Below the pieces are notes generated by a model that was not told the origin of the DNA, made no database searches, and saw only the letters and a list, made by a program, of their open reading frames with translations. Shown here in pieces: positions 43,491-51,470 of a DNA stretch of 64,000 bases. This DNA comes from JALZHR01 sp036388475 (lineage in GTDB: Bacteria; Acidobacteriota; Blastocatellia; Pyrinomonadales; Pyrinomonadaceae). A program made the position numbers and the translations under genes. Every line of letters begins with the position of its first letter. Positions within the stretch are counted from its first letter, which is position 1. The DNA lies in assembly GCA_036388475.1 (NCBI GenBank), contig DASVRT010000120.1, forward strand, positions 1-64,000, given 5' to 3'.

Positions 43491-44837
43491 GGCATCATTG
43501 TTTCCTTCGTTTTGGTAATAAATCACGATGCGGTTTTTGTCGGTGAAGTATTTTTTCATCACTCGCTGCACGTCGGCGGCGGTAACGGATTGCAGTTTTT
43601 CGATGTCGGAATTAACCGCTTTCGGGTCGCCGTCATAGGCGACGGCGCGCTCGACCGCAATCGCTTTTCCGTCATTGGTTTCCAGTTCCTGAAGTTTCCG
43701 CGTAATCAATTGATTTTTCGCTTTCTCCAATTCTTTGGCGGAAACCGGCGCGGTTTGAATTTTCTGCAATTCGGCGAGCAGAGATTTTTCCAGCTCTTCC
43801 GCGGTTTTGCCTTCCGAGGTAATGGCGTAAAAGTAAAGCAAGCCTCTATCGACGCGAATATCGCCGGTAAACGCGGCTTCCTGCGCCAGTTGCTGCTTGT
43901 AAACGAGTTCCTGATAAAGCCGCGAGCTTTCGCCGCCGGACAAAATCAATTCGGCGACGCGCAGAGCCGGAACGTCCTCGTTATTCGAAGGCGGCGCGAG
44001 ATAGCTGATGGCGACCGCCGGAAAAGGAACGTTCGGCGCGGTCTGCATAAAACGTTTTTCGGCGGTGCGTTCCGGTTCGACCGTCGTCACGCGCGGAATT
44101 TTGCCGCGCGGTCTTTTAATTTTGCCGAAATATTTGTCCGTCCACGCGTCGAACTGTTTCTGGTCGAAATCGCCGACGACAATCAGATAAGCGTTGTCGG
44201 GGCGATAAAACATCTGGTAAAACGCGCGCGCATCGGTCGGCGTCGCCGCGCTCAGCTCGTCGAGATTCCCGATGCCCGGACGCTTATACGGGTGCGTCGT
44301 AAATGAAAGCTTTTCGAGATATTGCCCGAAAAGCATTCCATACGGATTTGCCAGAATCCGCTGGCGAAATTCTTCTTTCACGACGTCGCGCTCGGAATTG
44401 AAATTCGCGTCGTCGACGTTCAGATTAATCATCCGGTCGGATTCCGCCCAGAGCAGCGGTTCCAGATGATTCGACGGCACGACCTCGTAGTAATTCGTAA
44501 AATCGTCCCACGTCGAAGCGTTGTTAAAACCGCCGACGTCTTCGGTTAATCTGTCCATTTTTTCGTTCGGCATATTCTTCGTCGACTTGAACATCATATG
44601 CTCGAACATATGCGCAAAGCCCGAACGCCCCTGCGGGTCGTCCTTCGAGCCGACGTTATACCAGACGTGGATGGCGACGGTCGGGGTGGTATTGTCCTGC
44701 ACGCTGACCACTTTTAAACCGTTCGCTAAAGTTCGCTCCCGGATGGCGAGCGGCGCGATTTTCGTCTGGGCAAAAGCCGCCTGGCTCAGCCCGAGAACAA
44801 AAACGAGCATTATTAAAATTGCCGAAAGTTTTCGCAT
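43479..44837 (-). CDS. M16 family zinc peptidase, catalytic subunit
   Basis: 452 residues with a signal peptide (about 1-24). Zinc motif HxxEH in 'GFAHMFEHMMFKST' near residue 80, with the downstream Glu region 'NERDVVKEEFRQRI'. The C-terminal M16C domain contains 'AELILSGGESSRLYQELVYKQQLA'. The family degrades peptides in a chamber, as do pitrilysin and mitochondrial processing peptidase. With the next gene it forms a periplasmic or exported heterodimer. The ribosome site is 'AAGGA'. Confidence 0.9.
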   Translation of the reverse strand: MRKLSAILIMLVFVLGLSQAAFAQTKIAPLAIRERTLANGLKVVSVQDNTTPTVAIHVWYNVGSKDDPQGRSGFAHMFEHMMFKSTKNMPNEKMDRLTEDVGGFNNASTWDDFTNYYEVVPSNHLEPLLWAESDRMINLNVDDANFNSERDVVKEEFRQRILANPYGMLFGQYLEKLSFTTHPYKRPGIGNLDELSAATPTDARAFYQMFYRPDNAYLIVVGDFDQKQFDAWTDKYFGKIKRPRGKIPRVTTVEPERTAEKRFMQTAPNVPFPAVAISYLAPPSNNEDVPALRVAELILSGGESSRLYQELVYKQQLAQEAAFTGDIRVDRGLLYFYAITSEGKTAEELEKSLLAELQKIQTAPVSAKELEKAKNQLITRKLQELETNDGKAIAVERAVAYDGDPKAVNSDIEKLQSVTAADVQRVMKKYFTDKNRIVIYYQNEGNNDAGKK

Positions 44838-44924
44838 AATTTTCCTTTTTTATAAAAAGTCTGAAGGTGCTTGCTGCGTGTTGATACGCAGGAAACCGCA
44901 AACAGGTTTTAAGATGCAAAATAA

Positions 44925-44962
44925 AAAGGGCTCGGATGCAAATCATTTCACATCGAGCCTTT
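44925..44962 (-). terminator. Terminator of the hbd transcript
   Basis: Stem made of 'AAAGGGCTCGGATG' and 'CATCGAGCCTTT' (44951-44962); on the minus strand the 3' side runs into CTTTTTATTTT. Confidence 0.7.
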
Positions 44963-44975
44963 GACGGATTTCCTG

Positions 44976-45071
44976 TCACTTGCCCGGATTGACGGCAGCG
45001 GACGTTGAAACTTTGCCGAAATCCTTGTAGACGACTTCTCTTTCATAACGCCCGGTATCGACAATTTGCAT
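44976..45071 (-). CDS. Possible 31-residue small ORF after hbd
   Basis: A frame that begins 4 nt after the hbd stop codon and ends 14 nt before the terminator: it starts 'MQIVDTGRYEREVVYKDFG' and ends 'NPGK'. Its position inside the transcript allows coupled translation, but there is no ribosome site of its own and no known family. It could be the decayed end of a longer gene. Confidence 0.3.
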   Translation of the reverse strand: MQIVDTGRYEREVVYKDFGKVSTSAAVNPGK

Positions 45072-45075
45072 TGAA

Positions 45076-45927
45076 TTATTGATTGTAATCGTAAAAGCCT
45101 TTTCCGGTTTTGCGTCCGAGCCAGCCGGCGTCGACCATTTTCACCAGCAGCGGGCACGGGCGATATTTCGGGTCGCCCAAACCTTCGTGCATTACGCGCA
45201 GGATGGCGAGGCAAACGTCCAAGCCGATAAAATCCGCTAAGGTCAGAGGTCCCATCGGATGATTCATACCGAGCTTCATAATGCCGTCGATGCTTTCTTT
45301 GGTCGCCACGCCTTCGTAAAGCGCGAAAATCGCTTCGTTAATCATCGGAAGCAGGATGCGGTTGGCGACAAAACCCGGAAAATCCTGGCAATCGAGCGGC
45401 GTTTTGCCCATTTTCTCGGAAAGCCGGTGAACTTTTTGATAAGTTTCATCGCTCGTGGCAATGCCGCGAATGACTTCGACCAGCTTCATCAGCGGGACGG
45501 GATTCATAAAATGCATTCCGATAACTTTGTCGGGGCGTTTGGTGACTGCCGCGATTTTCGTAATCGAAATCGAAGAAGTGTTGGAAGCTAAGATACAATC
45601 CGCGGCGGTGATTTGGTCGAGCTTTTCGAAAAGCTGTTTTTTAACGTCGAAGTTTTCCGTCGCGGCTTCGACCACGAGAAAACAATCTTTTAAATCTTCG
45701 AGATTAGTCGTCGTCGTGACGCGCCCGAGAATTTCCCGTTTCTCGTCGGCGGTCATCGTTTCTTTTTTGACGAAGCGGTCGAGGCTTTTTTCAATCGCGC
45801 CCAGACCTTTCTGCACATATTCTTCACGGATGTCGCACATTACGACGTCGAAGCCCGACGCGGCGGCGGTTTGCGCGATGCCGTTGCCCATCGTGCCCGC
45901 GCCGATGATTCCGATAATTTCACTCAT
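45076..45927 (-). CDS. hbd: 3-hydroxybutyryl-CoA dehydrogenase
   Basis: 283 residues. Rossmann NAD motif 'IGAGTMGNGIAQTAAASG' (about 6-24), 'LVVEAATENFDVKKQLF', catalytic His in 'GMHFMNPVPLMKLVEVIRG' (about 140), 'DFPGFVANRILLPMINEA' and C-terminal 'MGPLTLADFIGLDVCLAI'. It oxidises or forms 3-hydroxyacyl-CoA, with (S)-3-hydroxybutyryl-CoA the usual substrate. The thiolase gene is 0.8 kb upstream on the same strand, so the two probably share a pathway. Ribosome site 'AGAGGA'. Confidence 0.93.
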   Translation of the reverse strand: MSEIIGIIGAGTMGNGIAQTAAASGFDVVMCDIREEYVQKGLGAIEKSLDRFVKKETMTADEKREILGRVTTTTNLEDLKDCFLVVEAATENFDVKKQLFEKLDQITAADCILASNTSSISITKIAAVTKRPDKVIGMHFMNPVPLMKLVEVIRGIATSDETYQKVHRLSEKMGKTPLDCQDFPGFVANRILLPMINEAIFALYEGVATKESIDGIMKLGMNHPMGPLTLADFIGLDVCLAILRVMHEGLGDPKYRPCPLLVKMVDAGWLGRKTGKGFYDYNQ

Positions 45928-45998
45928 TTTTTATAATTCCTCTGGATTAATAAGATTTTCTTAAAATTTCAACACAAAGACCCGAAGAACACAAAACA

Positions 45999-46060
45999 GT
46001 GAAAAGTGAAAAGTGAAAGGTGAATAACATTATTCACCTTTCACTTTTCACTTTTCACTA
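45999..46060. repeat. Heptamer hairpin, TTCACTT family
   Basis: GTGAAAA (45999), GTGAAAA, GTGAAAG, GTGAATA (46020); then TTCACCT (46033), TTCACTT, TTCACTT (46047), TTCACTA. Nearly perfect mirrored arms around a short loop. Confidence 0.82.
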
Positions 46061-46092
46061 AAAAGCGTTTATGCCCTTCGGAAGTTTTTTAA

Positions 46093-46527
46093 TTAACGCC
46101 AGTTATTCGGCGGCGGCGGATTGAACTGCTGTTGCTGCGGCGCGCCGCCCAGATAAAATCTTTTTCCTTCCTCGCCGAACAGAAACCACAAGCCGTAAAT
46201 TCCGGCGGCGGTTCCGAGCGGAAACGAAAGGCACGAAACGATGCTGGCGACGATTCCCCACGTTCGCGCGCCGGGACGTTCTTTAAGTATTTTCCAGCCG
46301 CCGATTATCTGCGGAACAATCAGAAGCAGCGCGAAAGCCAGTATGAAAAGCACCATTACGATAAAAATTCCGCCGACAAACGCTTCCTGGTCTCGCCTGG
46401 CGGTGGCAAGCATCGCGCCGCCCATCACGCCGTAAATCAAACTCACAAAAAGCATTATCAACAGTTGCAGCCCGCCGTGCGCCATCAAAAAGATTCCGAT
46501 TAATTTGTTATGTTCTTTTGCCGTCAT
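46093..46527 (-). CDS. Hypothetical small membrane protein
   Basis: 144 residues with four hydrophobic segments, about 8-32, 52-74, 85-105 and 108-120, then a Gln/Pro/Asn-rich tail. It has no recognised family; the arrangement resembles small DUF4870-like or DoxX-like proteins but the motifs are not clear. Ribosome site 'GGAGA' lies 7 nt before the start. Heptamer hairpins lie on both sides. Confidence 0.7.
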   Translation of the reverse strand: MTAKEHNKLIGIFLMAHGGLQLLIMLFVSLIYGVMGGAMLATARRDQEAFVGGIFIVMVLFILAFALLLIVPQIIGGWKILKERPGARTWGIVASIVSCLSFPLGTAAGIYGLWFLFGEEGKRFYLGGAPQQQQFNPPPPNNWR

Positions 46528-46610
46528 TGTAGTTCTCCAGAAAATTCGCGATTAATGTCACTTAACAATACTTCAAATTACGTCAATCGCCAACAAAAGT
46601 TGCGAAAATC

Positions 46611-46705
46611 AATGACGAATGACGAATAAAAAAAACCGAATGGTCGAATTAATTCAGCAGTTTGAGTTAATCGACCATTCGTCATTCGTCATTTTTAATT
46701 CGTCA
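46611..46705. repeat. Heptamer hairpin, AATGACG/CATTCGT family
   Basis: AATGACG (46611), AATGACG, AATAAAA, AAAACCG, AATGGTC (46639); then ACCATTC (46674), GTCATTC, GTCATTT (46688), TTAATTC, GTCATCG. Left and right are reverse complements. Confidence 0.8.
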
Positions 46706-46710
46706 TCGAA

Positions 46711-47904
46711 TTAATCTCTCTCGACCGCCATCGCCACGGAGTTTCCGCCGCCGAGGCACAGAGCGGCGATTCCGCGTTTGGCGTCGCGGCGTTTCATTTC
46801 GTAGAGCAGCGTCGTCAAAACGCGACCGCCCGAATTGCCGATGGCGTGTCCGAGCGCGACCGCGCCGCCGTTGACGTTGACCCGGTCCATAAACAGTCCG
46901 AGTTCCTGCATCACGCCGAGCGCCTGCACGGAAAACGCTTCGTTCAGCTCGAACAAATCGACGTCTTCCATCTTCCAGCCGGTTTTTTCCAGAACGTTCA
47001 GCACGCCCTGCACCGGAGCCATCATAATCATTTTCGGCTCGATGCCGGAAGTCGCGTAACCGGCGATGCGCGCCAGCGGCTCGATGCCCAGCTCCGCCGC
47101 TTTCGCCGCCGACGTGACGACCACCGCCGACGCGCCGTCGTTGACGCCCGGCGCATTGCCCGCCGTCACCGTGCCGCCGTCTTTTTTGAAAGCGGGCTTT
47201 AATTTCGCCAGGCTTTCGACGCTTGTTTCCTCGCGCACCGTTTCGTCGTAGTCGAATATCAACGGCTCGCCTTTTTTCTGCGGAATCTCAATCGGAATAA
47301 TCTCGTCCTTGAATCTGCCGGATTGGCGCGCTTCCATCGCTTTGCGATGCGAGTGGTAGGCGTAATCGTCCTGCTGCTCGCGCGTGATTTGATATTTTTC
47401 CGAAACCAGCTCGCCCGTGTTGCCCATATGCCAATTCTCGAACGGACACCACAAACCGTCGTGAATCAGCAAATCAGTCATCTGCGCGTTGCCCATCCGG
47501 TAGCCGTCGCGCGCGTTCGGCAGAGCATACGGAATATTCGACATCGACTCCATTCCGCCCGCGACGATGAAATCCGCATCGCCGAGCATAATCGCCTGCG
47601 CCGCCAGCGAAACCGCCCGCAAGCCCGAACCGCAAACCATATTGACCGTCAAAGCCGAAACTTCCGGCGGCAAATCCGCCTTCAAAGCCGCCTGCCGCGC
47701 CGGAGCCTGTCCCAAGCCCGCCTGCACGACGCAGCCCATAATCACTTCGTTAATATCGGCGGGCTTGACGCCCGCGCGCCTGACCGCTTCGCGCACGACG
47801 AGAGCGCCCAAATCCGTCGCCGAAAACGGTTTTAAAGAACCCTGAAATTTCCCCGTGCCCGTCCGCACGGCGCTGATAATTACCGCATCTTTAGTATCTG
47901 ACAT
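46711..47904 (-). CDS. Acetyl-CoA C-acetyltransferase (thiolase)
   Basis: 397 residues. Catalytic Cys in 'NMVCGSGLRAVSLAAQA' (about 89), 'GGMESMSNIPYAL', the His/Gly loop 'GGAVALGHAIGNSGGR' and the second Cys in 'CLGGGNSVAMAVE' at the C-terminus. It makes acetoacetyl-CoA from two acetyl-CoA or runs the reverse thiolysis. Nearby hbd and acyl-CoA dehydrogenase genes support a short-chain fatty-acid or butyrate-type pathway; a phaC gene is not seen. Thiolases with biosynthetic and degradative roles look alike, so the direction is not decided. Confidence 0.93.
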   Translation of the reverse strand: MSDTKDAVIISAVRTGTGKFQGSLKPFSATDLGALVVREAVRRAGVKPADINEVIMGCVVQAGLGQAPARQAALKADLPPEVSALTVNMVCGSGLRAVSLAAQAIMLGDADFIVAGGMESMSNIPYALPNARDGYRMGNAQMTDLLIHDGLWCPFENWHMGNTGELVSEKYQITREQQDDYAYHSHRKAMEARQSGRFKDEIIPIEIPQKKGEPLIFDYDETVREETSVESLAKLKPAFKKDGGTVTAGNAPGVNDGASAVVVTSAAKAAELGIEPLARIAGYATSGIEPKMIMMAPVQGVLNVLEKTGWKMEDVDLFELNEAFSVQALGVMQELGLFMDRVNVNGGAVALGHAIGNSGGRVLTTLLYEMKRRDAKRGIAALCLGGGNSVAMAVERD

Positions 47905-47987
47905 TTAATCAAAATTTCCCTTTTGTTATTGATATAAAAACTATTGTTTAGATGATAACAAATGCCTCGCGGTTTATCACTTTATCA

Positions 47988-48103
47988 ACGGGAAACGGTG
48001 AGCGGAAGAAAGGTTAAGTGCCGAATAAAAAAAACGGTAAGCGGTAAATTAAGAACTTCGCATTCACAACTTACCGCTTACCGTTTCCCGTTTGCCGCTT
48101 CTT
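47988..48103. repeat. Heptamer hairpin, CTTACCG family
   Basis: ACGGGAA (47988), ACGGTGA, GCGGAAG; ACGGTAA (48034), GCGGTAA; then ACTTACC (48069), GCTTACC, GTTTCCC, GTTTGCC, GCTTCTT (48097). One 7-nt register over much of the tract with mirrored arms, ending at the stop codon of the next gene. Confidence 0.78.
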
Positions 48104-48461
48104 ACGACGGTTCTTCGTCGGTTTTCTTTTTCCGCGTCAAGCCGCTCTTGCGCTCGGATTTGCGAATGCGTCCCGTGCCTTCATACAACGCGCTGTCGTC
48201 GCCGAAGTCCGGGTCGCCCGCGATGGCTTTGGCAACGTTCTGTTCCAGCTTCAGATTCCCGGCATCGACATTGTCACGCTCGGTTTTCGCGGCGGTCAAT
48301 TGCTGTTCGAGCCCGGCAATCACGTCGCGAATGTCGCGCGAAATCTTCACTTTCGCCTTATACTGCGCCAGCGTCGTATCAAAAAACGTCGCGTCCGGTG
48401 CGTGAGTCTCCCACGCCGCTTCGGTCAATTCCAATTTTTCCAGTGTTTTTTTAGGTTTCAT
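48102..48461 (-). CDS. Hypothetical protein
   Basis: 119 residues, soluble and charged, with a likely coiled coil in the middle ('IRDVIAGLEQQLTAAKTERDN') and a Lys/Arg-rich tail. No family is recognised. Ribosome site 'AAGGAGA' is strong, so it is expressed. Array B lies upstream of its start. Confidence 0.65.
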   Translation of the reverse strand: MKPKKTLEKLELTEAAWETHAPDATFFDTTLAQYKAKVKISRDIRDVIAGLEQQLTAAKTERDNVDAGNLKLEQNVAKAIAGDPDFGDDSALYEGTGRIRKSERKSGLTRKKKTDEEPS

Positions 48462-48640
48462 TGTTGATATATCTCCTTTTTTAGGTTTTTCGTCTTATTT
48501 GTTGAAGTTAGTTTCATCACCTGCAAGGGATGAATGTTGTCGATAAAGGAAGACGATAAACCGTCAGAGCTTTTGCGAAATCCGTGTCGGGTTTGTCGAT
48601 TACTTTGTAAGTTATGTCTCTTATTTTGCCGGGTATGCGA

Positions 48641-48785
48641 CTTCCCTCGCAGGGATTATCGAATTTCCCCAATCGGGAAAGCATATTCCTTACAGGGAAA
48701 CGGTCATTTCCCGCAGGGATTAAGACTTCCCTCGCAGGGAAAGACACGTTCCCCGTAGGGAATAAGACATCTTTCGGAAAGGAAT
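48641..48785. repeat. About-21-nt tandem array B (about 7 units)
   Basis: Units contain a small palindrome, roughly TTCCCTCGCAGGGA, with GGG triplets at 48652, 48675, 48695, 48716, 48737 and 48758, so spacings are 23, 20, 21, 21 and 21. Last unit (about 48775) is diverged. Both strands stay open in a 7-codon frame. The gap (48462-48957) lies between divergent genes. Confidence 0.85.
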
Positions 48786-48904
48786 TGAGCAAATTTATCA
48801 GGATGAAGACTGATTTTCTCCCGTTTCCTTCATCTTTTCCTCAATCAGCCGCTCGAATTCTTCATAACTCCGGTTCCGATTTTAAGTCGGGCGGCGAATG
48901 AAAA

Positions 48905-48932
48905 ATTCCGCGTTTCGCATTCCGCATCCGGC
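48905..48932. repeat. Heptamer tract, TTCCGCA family
   Basis: TTCCGCG (48905), TTTCGCA, TTCCGCA, TCCGGCG (48926), one register, just upstream of the next start codon. No mirrored arm found. Confidence 0.6.
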
Positions 48933-48957
48933 GTTTCTTTTTGTTAATCTGGTAGGT

Positions 48958-49317
48958 ATGGCAAGAGAGTTTCAAGCGGGCGATAATCTGATTTTTCAGT
49001 TGGAAAGCGGGTTCGGTTTGCTGCGCGTGCTCGGCGCGCAGCAAACGGCGGGCGGCACAATCTGGCATCTTTCGGCTTTTGAAGATTTGTTTTTGGATAC
49101 GGAAACGGCGGAAGCGGCTTTGCTGAACCCGGAATCGCTGCGCGTTTCGATTCCGCATATCGCGATGACGAATCGCGCGTTTGAGCGCACGCCGACGGCG
49201 CGCCTGAACAATCATCCTTTAACGGAAGCGGAAATAAAACGCGTGGCGGACTGGAAGGCGAATCCGCAGGCGGAAGCGGTTGACCGCTCGGCTCTGCAAA
49301 TGCTCGGACTTCGGTAA
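48958..49317 (+). CDS. Hypothetical protein
   Basis: 119 residues from ATG 48958; the longer frame from 48898 runs through the heptamer tract and is rejected. Beta-rich N-terminal half ('FQAGDNLIFQLESGFGLLRVLG' and 'GGTIWHLSAFEDLFLD') and a helical C-terminus ('LTEAEIKRVADWKANPQAE'). No signal peptide, no recognised family. It is convergent with the next gene, with a heptamer hairpin between them. Confidence 0.65.
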   Translation: MAREFQAGDNLIFQLESGFGLLRVLGAQQTAGGTIWHLSAFEDLFLDTETAEAALLNPESLRVSIPHIAMTNRAFERTPTARLNNHPLTEAEIKRVADWKANPQAEAVDRSALQMLGLR

Positions 49318-49393
49318 TGCAGGACGTAAAATGCAAAGCGCAAAATGAAACACTCGCCTCATTTTGCGCTTTGCATTTCGGATTTTGCGTTTC
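49317..49393. repeat. Heptamer hairpin between convergent genes, ATGCAAA family
   Basis: ATGCAGG (49317), ACGTAAA, ATGCAAA (49331), GCGCAAA, ATGAAAC; then TCATTTT (49359), GCGCTTT, GCATTTC, GGATTTT, GCGTTTC (49387). Strict 7-nt register across both arms; the left and right words are reverse complements. Confidence 0.82.
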
Positions 49394-49855
49394 TTACACT
49401 CTCGGCAGATTGTAAACTCTGGCGAGCGAATTCAGCTCGGTCTGCACTCTCGCCCAACTGTTGCGCGTCATATTATTCAGACGCCGGTCGCGCATCAGGC
49501 GGTTAAGATTCCGCGCTGCGGTCAGGCAGCGGCTGACTTCGTCGCGGTTTTCCCACCACGAATCGCGGCGGTCGTATTCGCGGCGCAGCTCGTCGGCGGC
49601 GGCTTCCAGCGCGCTCGCCTGCCGCATCAGATTATCTTCGCGGCGCGTGCCGTCCATCCGCCCGCGGTCGAGCGCGCGGTCGAGTTCTCTCATAAATGCG
49701 TCGGTGGAGTTTTCCAGCCGTCGAATCATCCCGTCAACGCTCGCCCGGTTGTAGCGGCGCGCCCAATTCGGCTGAGCGCTCGCGACATCAGCCGACAAAA
49801 TAATCAAAAACATTGCAAAAACCGCAATCATTGATGACGTTAATATTTTTTTCAT
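49394..49855 (-). CDS. Hypothetical secreted protein
   Basis: 153 residues with a signal peptide (about 1-27, 'ADVASAQ'). The mature part is rich in Arg, Asp, Asn and Leu, helical, with repeated 'RELDRALDRGRMD' and 'LNRLMRDRRLNNMTRNSW' type segments. No family is recognised. A strong 'AAGGAGA' ribosome site precedes the ATG. Confidence 0.66.
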   Translation of the reverse strand: MKKILTSSMIAVFAMFLIILSADVASAQPNWARRYNRASVDGMIRRLENSTDAFMRELDRALDRGRMDGTRREDNLMRQASALEAAADELRREYDRRDSWWENRDEVSRCLTAARNLNRLMRDRRLNNMTRNSWARVQTELNSLARVYNLPRV

Positions 49856-50051
49856 TTTTTCTCTCTCCTTCTTTATTACCGGAAACCGGCAATGTGTTTT
49901 CAGATTTTAGACTCTTGAATGACAAAAAATGTCGAATTTTTTGGGAGAGCAGTCGGCGGTTGGAAGATTTTAACGCAAAAATGGTTGTTCGGAATCAGAT
50001 GCCGGCGGTCGGCGGAAGATTTCCGCGCGGGAAAGTTTTAGCGCTCCGGGT

Positions 50052-50079
50052 TAATCGCTAATCGCTCGCGGCTAACGTC
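50052..50079. repeat. Heptamer tract, TAATCGC family
   Basis: TAATCGC (50052), TAATCGC, TCGCGGC, TAACGTC (50073). Ends at the stop codon of the proline dehydrogenase gene. Confidence 0.6.
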
Positions 50080-51257
50080 TATTCGACTTTTCGGCGTTTC
50101 AATTCGCGGCTAATCAAATCAAGCTCGCGGCTCATCTGACCGACGACCGAGGTATTTTCCTGCGCGCGCCGAATCAGGTACGGAATCGTATCTTTGACCG
50201 GACCGTACGGCACGTATTTCGAAACGCAGTAACCGTTTTTCGCCAGAATGTAGGAAAGATTGTCGCTCATCCCGTAAAGCTGCGAGAAATTGACGTGCGG
50301 GTCAGCCGGTTCGACGTTGTGTTCGTGCATTAATTGAGCCAAATACTGCACGCTTTTTTCGTTGTGCGTGCCGGCGACGAAAGCAATCTCTTTGACGTTC
50401 CCGATGCAATATTCCAGCGCGGCGTTAAAATCGCGGTCGGTCGCTTCCTTATCGGGCTGAATCGGCGAAGGATAATCCATCTCGGCGGCGCGCTCGCGTT
50501 CTTTTTCCATATACGCGCCGCGCACCAGCTTGACGGCGAAAATGTAGCCGCCCGTTTTGGCTTGCGCGTGCGATTGTTTCAAAAATTCCAGGCGGTCGCG
50601 GCGGTAAAGCTGAATCGTGTTGTAAATTATCGGCTTTTCCCGGTTGTATCGCTCCATCATTTCCGCCGCCAGCGAGTCAATCGCGTCCTGAATCCAGGAT
50701 TCTTCGGCGTCGATAAATACGGGCTGTTCCAGCGAATGAGCATATTCGCAGATTTCGACGACGCGCGCCCGCGCCTTGTCCCATTCTTCCTGTTCGCCGA
50801 CGAATAATTCTTTGTCCGAGCCGACTTTTTCCAGCAGCTCGACGCGCGCCAAGCCCGTCACTTTAAAAACGGCGAAAGGAATGGCTTCGTCTTCTTTGGC
50901 GCGCGTCACGGTGCGGTAAATCTCGTTTTTCGTGCTGTCGAAAACCGCTTCTTCGGATTTGCCTTCGATGGAATAATCGAGAATCGCGCCGATGTTCGAT
51001 TCGCCCAGTTTATCAATCGTCGGCTGGCATTCCTCAATCGTTTCGCCGCCGCAGAATTGTTTGAAAACCGTGCTTTTTATCAAGCCCTTGACCGGCAGAC
51101 CGAGCCGCAAAGCCATCTGCGCCGCGCCGGTGCCGAACTCGGTCAGAAAAGGCGAGTTCATCATTTTAAAAAGACGATGTTTTTCCTTCAGCTCCGCGTC
51201 CGATTTATCGGCAAAAGCGGTTTTCGTGTCCTGAAAATTCAATTCGGAATCGGTCAT
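50079..51257 (-). CDS. Proline dehydrogenase
   Basis: 392 residues, a single-domain ProDH (no P5C dehydrogenase domain, unlike PutA). TIM-barrel motifs: 'FIDAEESWIQDAIDSLA', 'YNTIQLYRRDRLEFL', 'FAVKLVRGAYMEKERERA' with the FAD and substrate-binding Lys/Arg, and 'CVSKYVPYGPVKDTIPYLIRRAQEN' at the C-terminus. It oxidises L-proline to pyrroline-5-carboxylate with FAD and passes electrons to the quinone pool. The divergent prolyl-tRNA synthetase gene shares the upstream region, which ties two proline-handling genes together. Confidence 0.9.
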   Translation of the reverse strand: MTDSELNFQDTKTAFADKSDAELKEKHRLFKMMNSPFLTEFGTGAAQMALRLGLPVKGLIKSTVFKQFCGGETIEECQPTIDKLGESNIGAILDYSIEGKSEEAVFDSTKNEIYRTVTRAKEDEAIPFAVFKVTGLARVELLEKVGSDKELFVGEQEEWDKARARVVEICEYAHSLEQPVFIDAEESWIQDAIDSLAAEMMERYNREKPIIYNTIQLYRRDRLEFLKQSHAQAKTGGYIFAVKLVRGAYMEKERERAAEMDYPSPIQPDKEATDRDFNAALEYCIGNVKEIAFVAGTHNEKSVQYLAQLMHEHNVEPADPHVNFSQLYGMSDNLSYILAKNGYCVSKYVPYGPVKDTIPYLIRRAQENTSVVGQMSRELDLISRELKRRKVE

Positions 51258-51258
51258 T

Positions 51259-51300
51259 TTTAGCTTTTAGCAATCAGCCGTCCGCGGTCAGCTTTCAGCC
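51259..51300. repeat. Heptamer tract, TTTAGCT/GTCAGCT family
   Basis: TTTAGCT (51259), TTTAGCA, ATCAGCC, GTCCGCG, GTCAGCT, TTCAGCC (51294). Reverse-complement words AGCTGAC and GGCTGAC (51448, 51455) sit next to the proS start, so the tracts bracket the shared promoter region. Confidence 0.68.
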
Positions 51301-51470
51301 TTTACTTATTTTTCCCTCAAAATTATTTACTAAATGAATTATACACAAACGACACTTCCGCTGCGGACAATTTCAACTAATTTTAAACGTCAAATTGTCT
51401 GTTTCTCTATTTTGCTTTATCATTTTTCCTTTACCTGAAATACGAAAAGCTGACGGCTGACCACTAATTT

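Noticed and set aside
43245..44306. Plus-strand frame of 353 codons
   Set aside because: Antisense to the M16 genes; no motifs.
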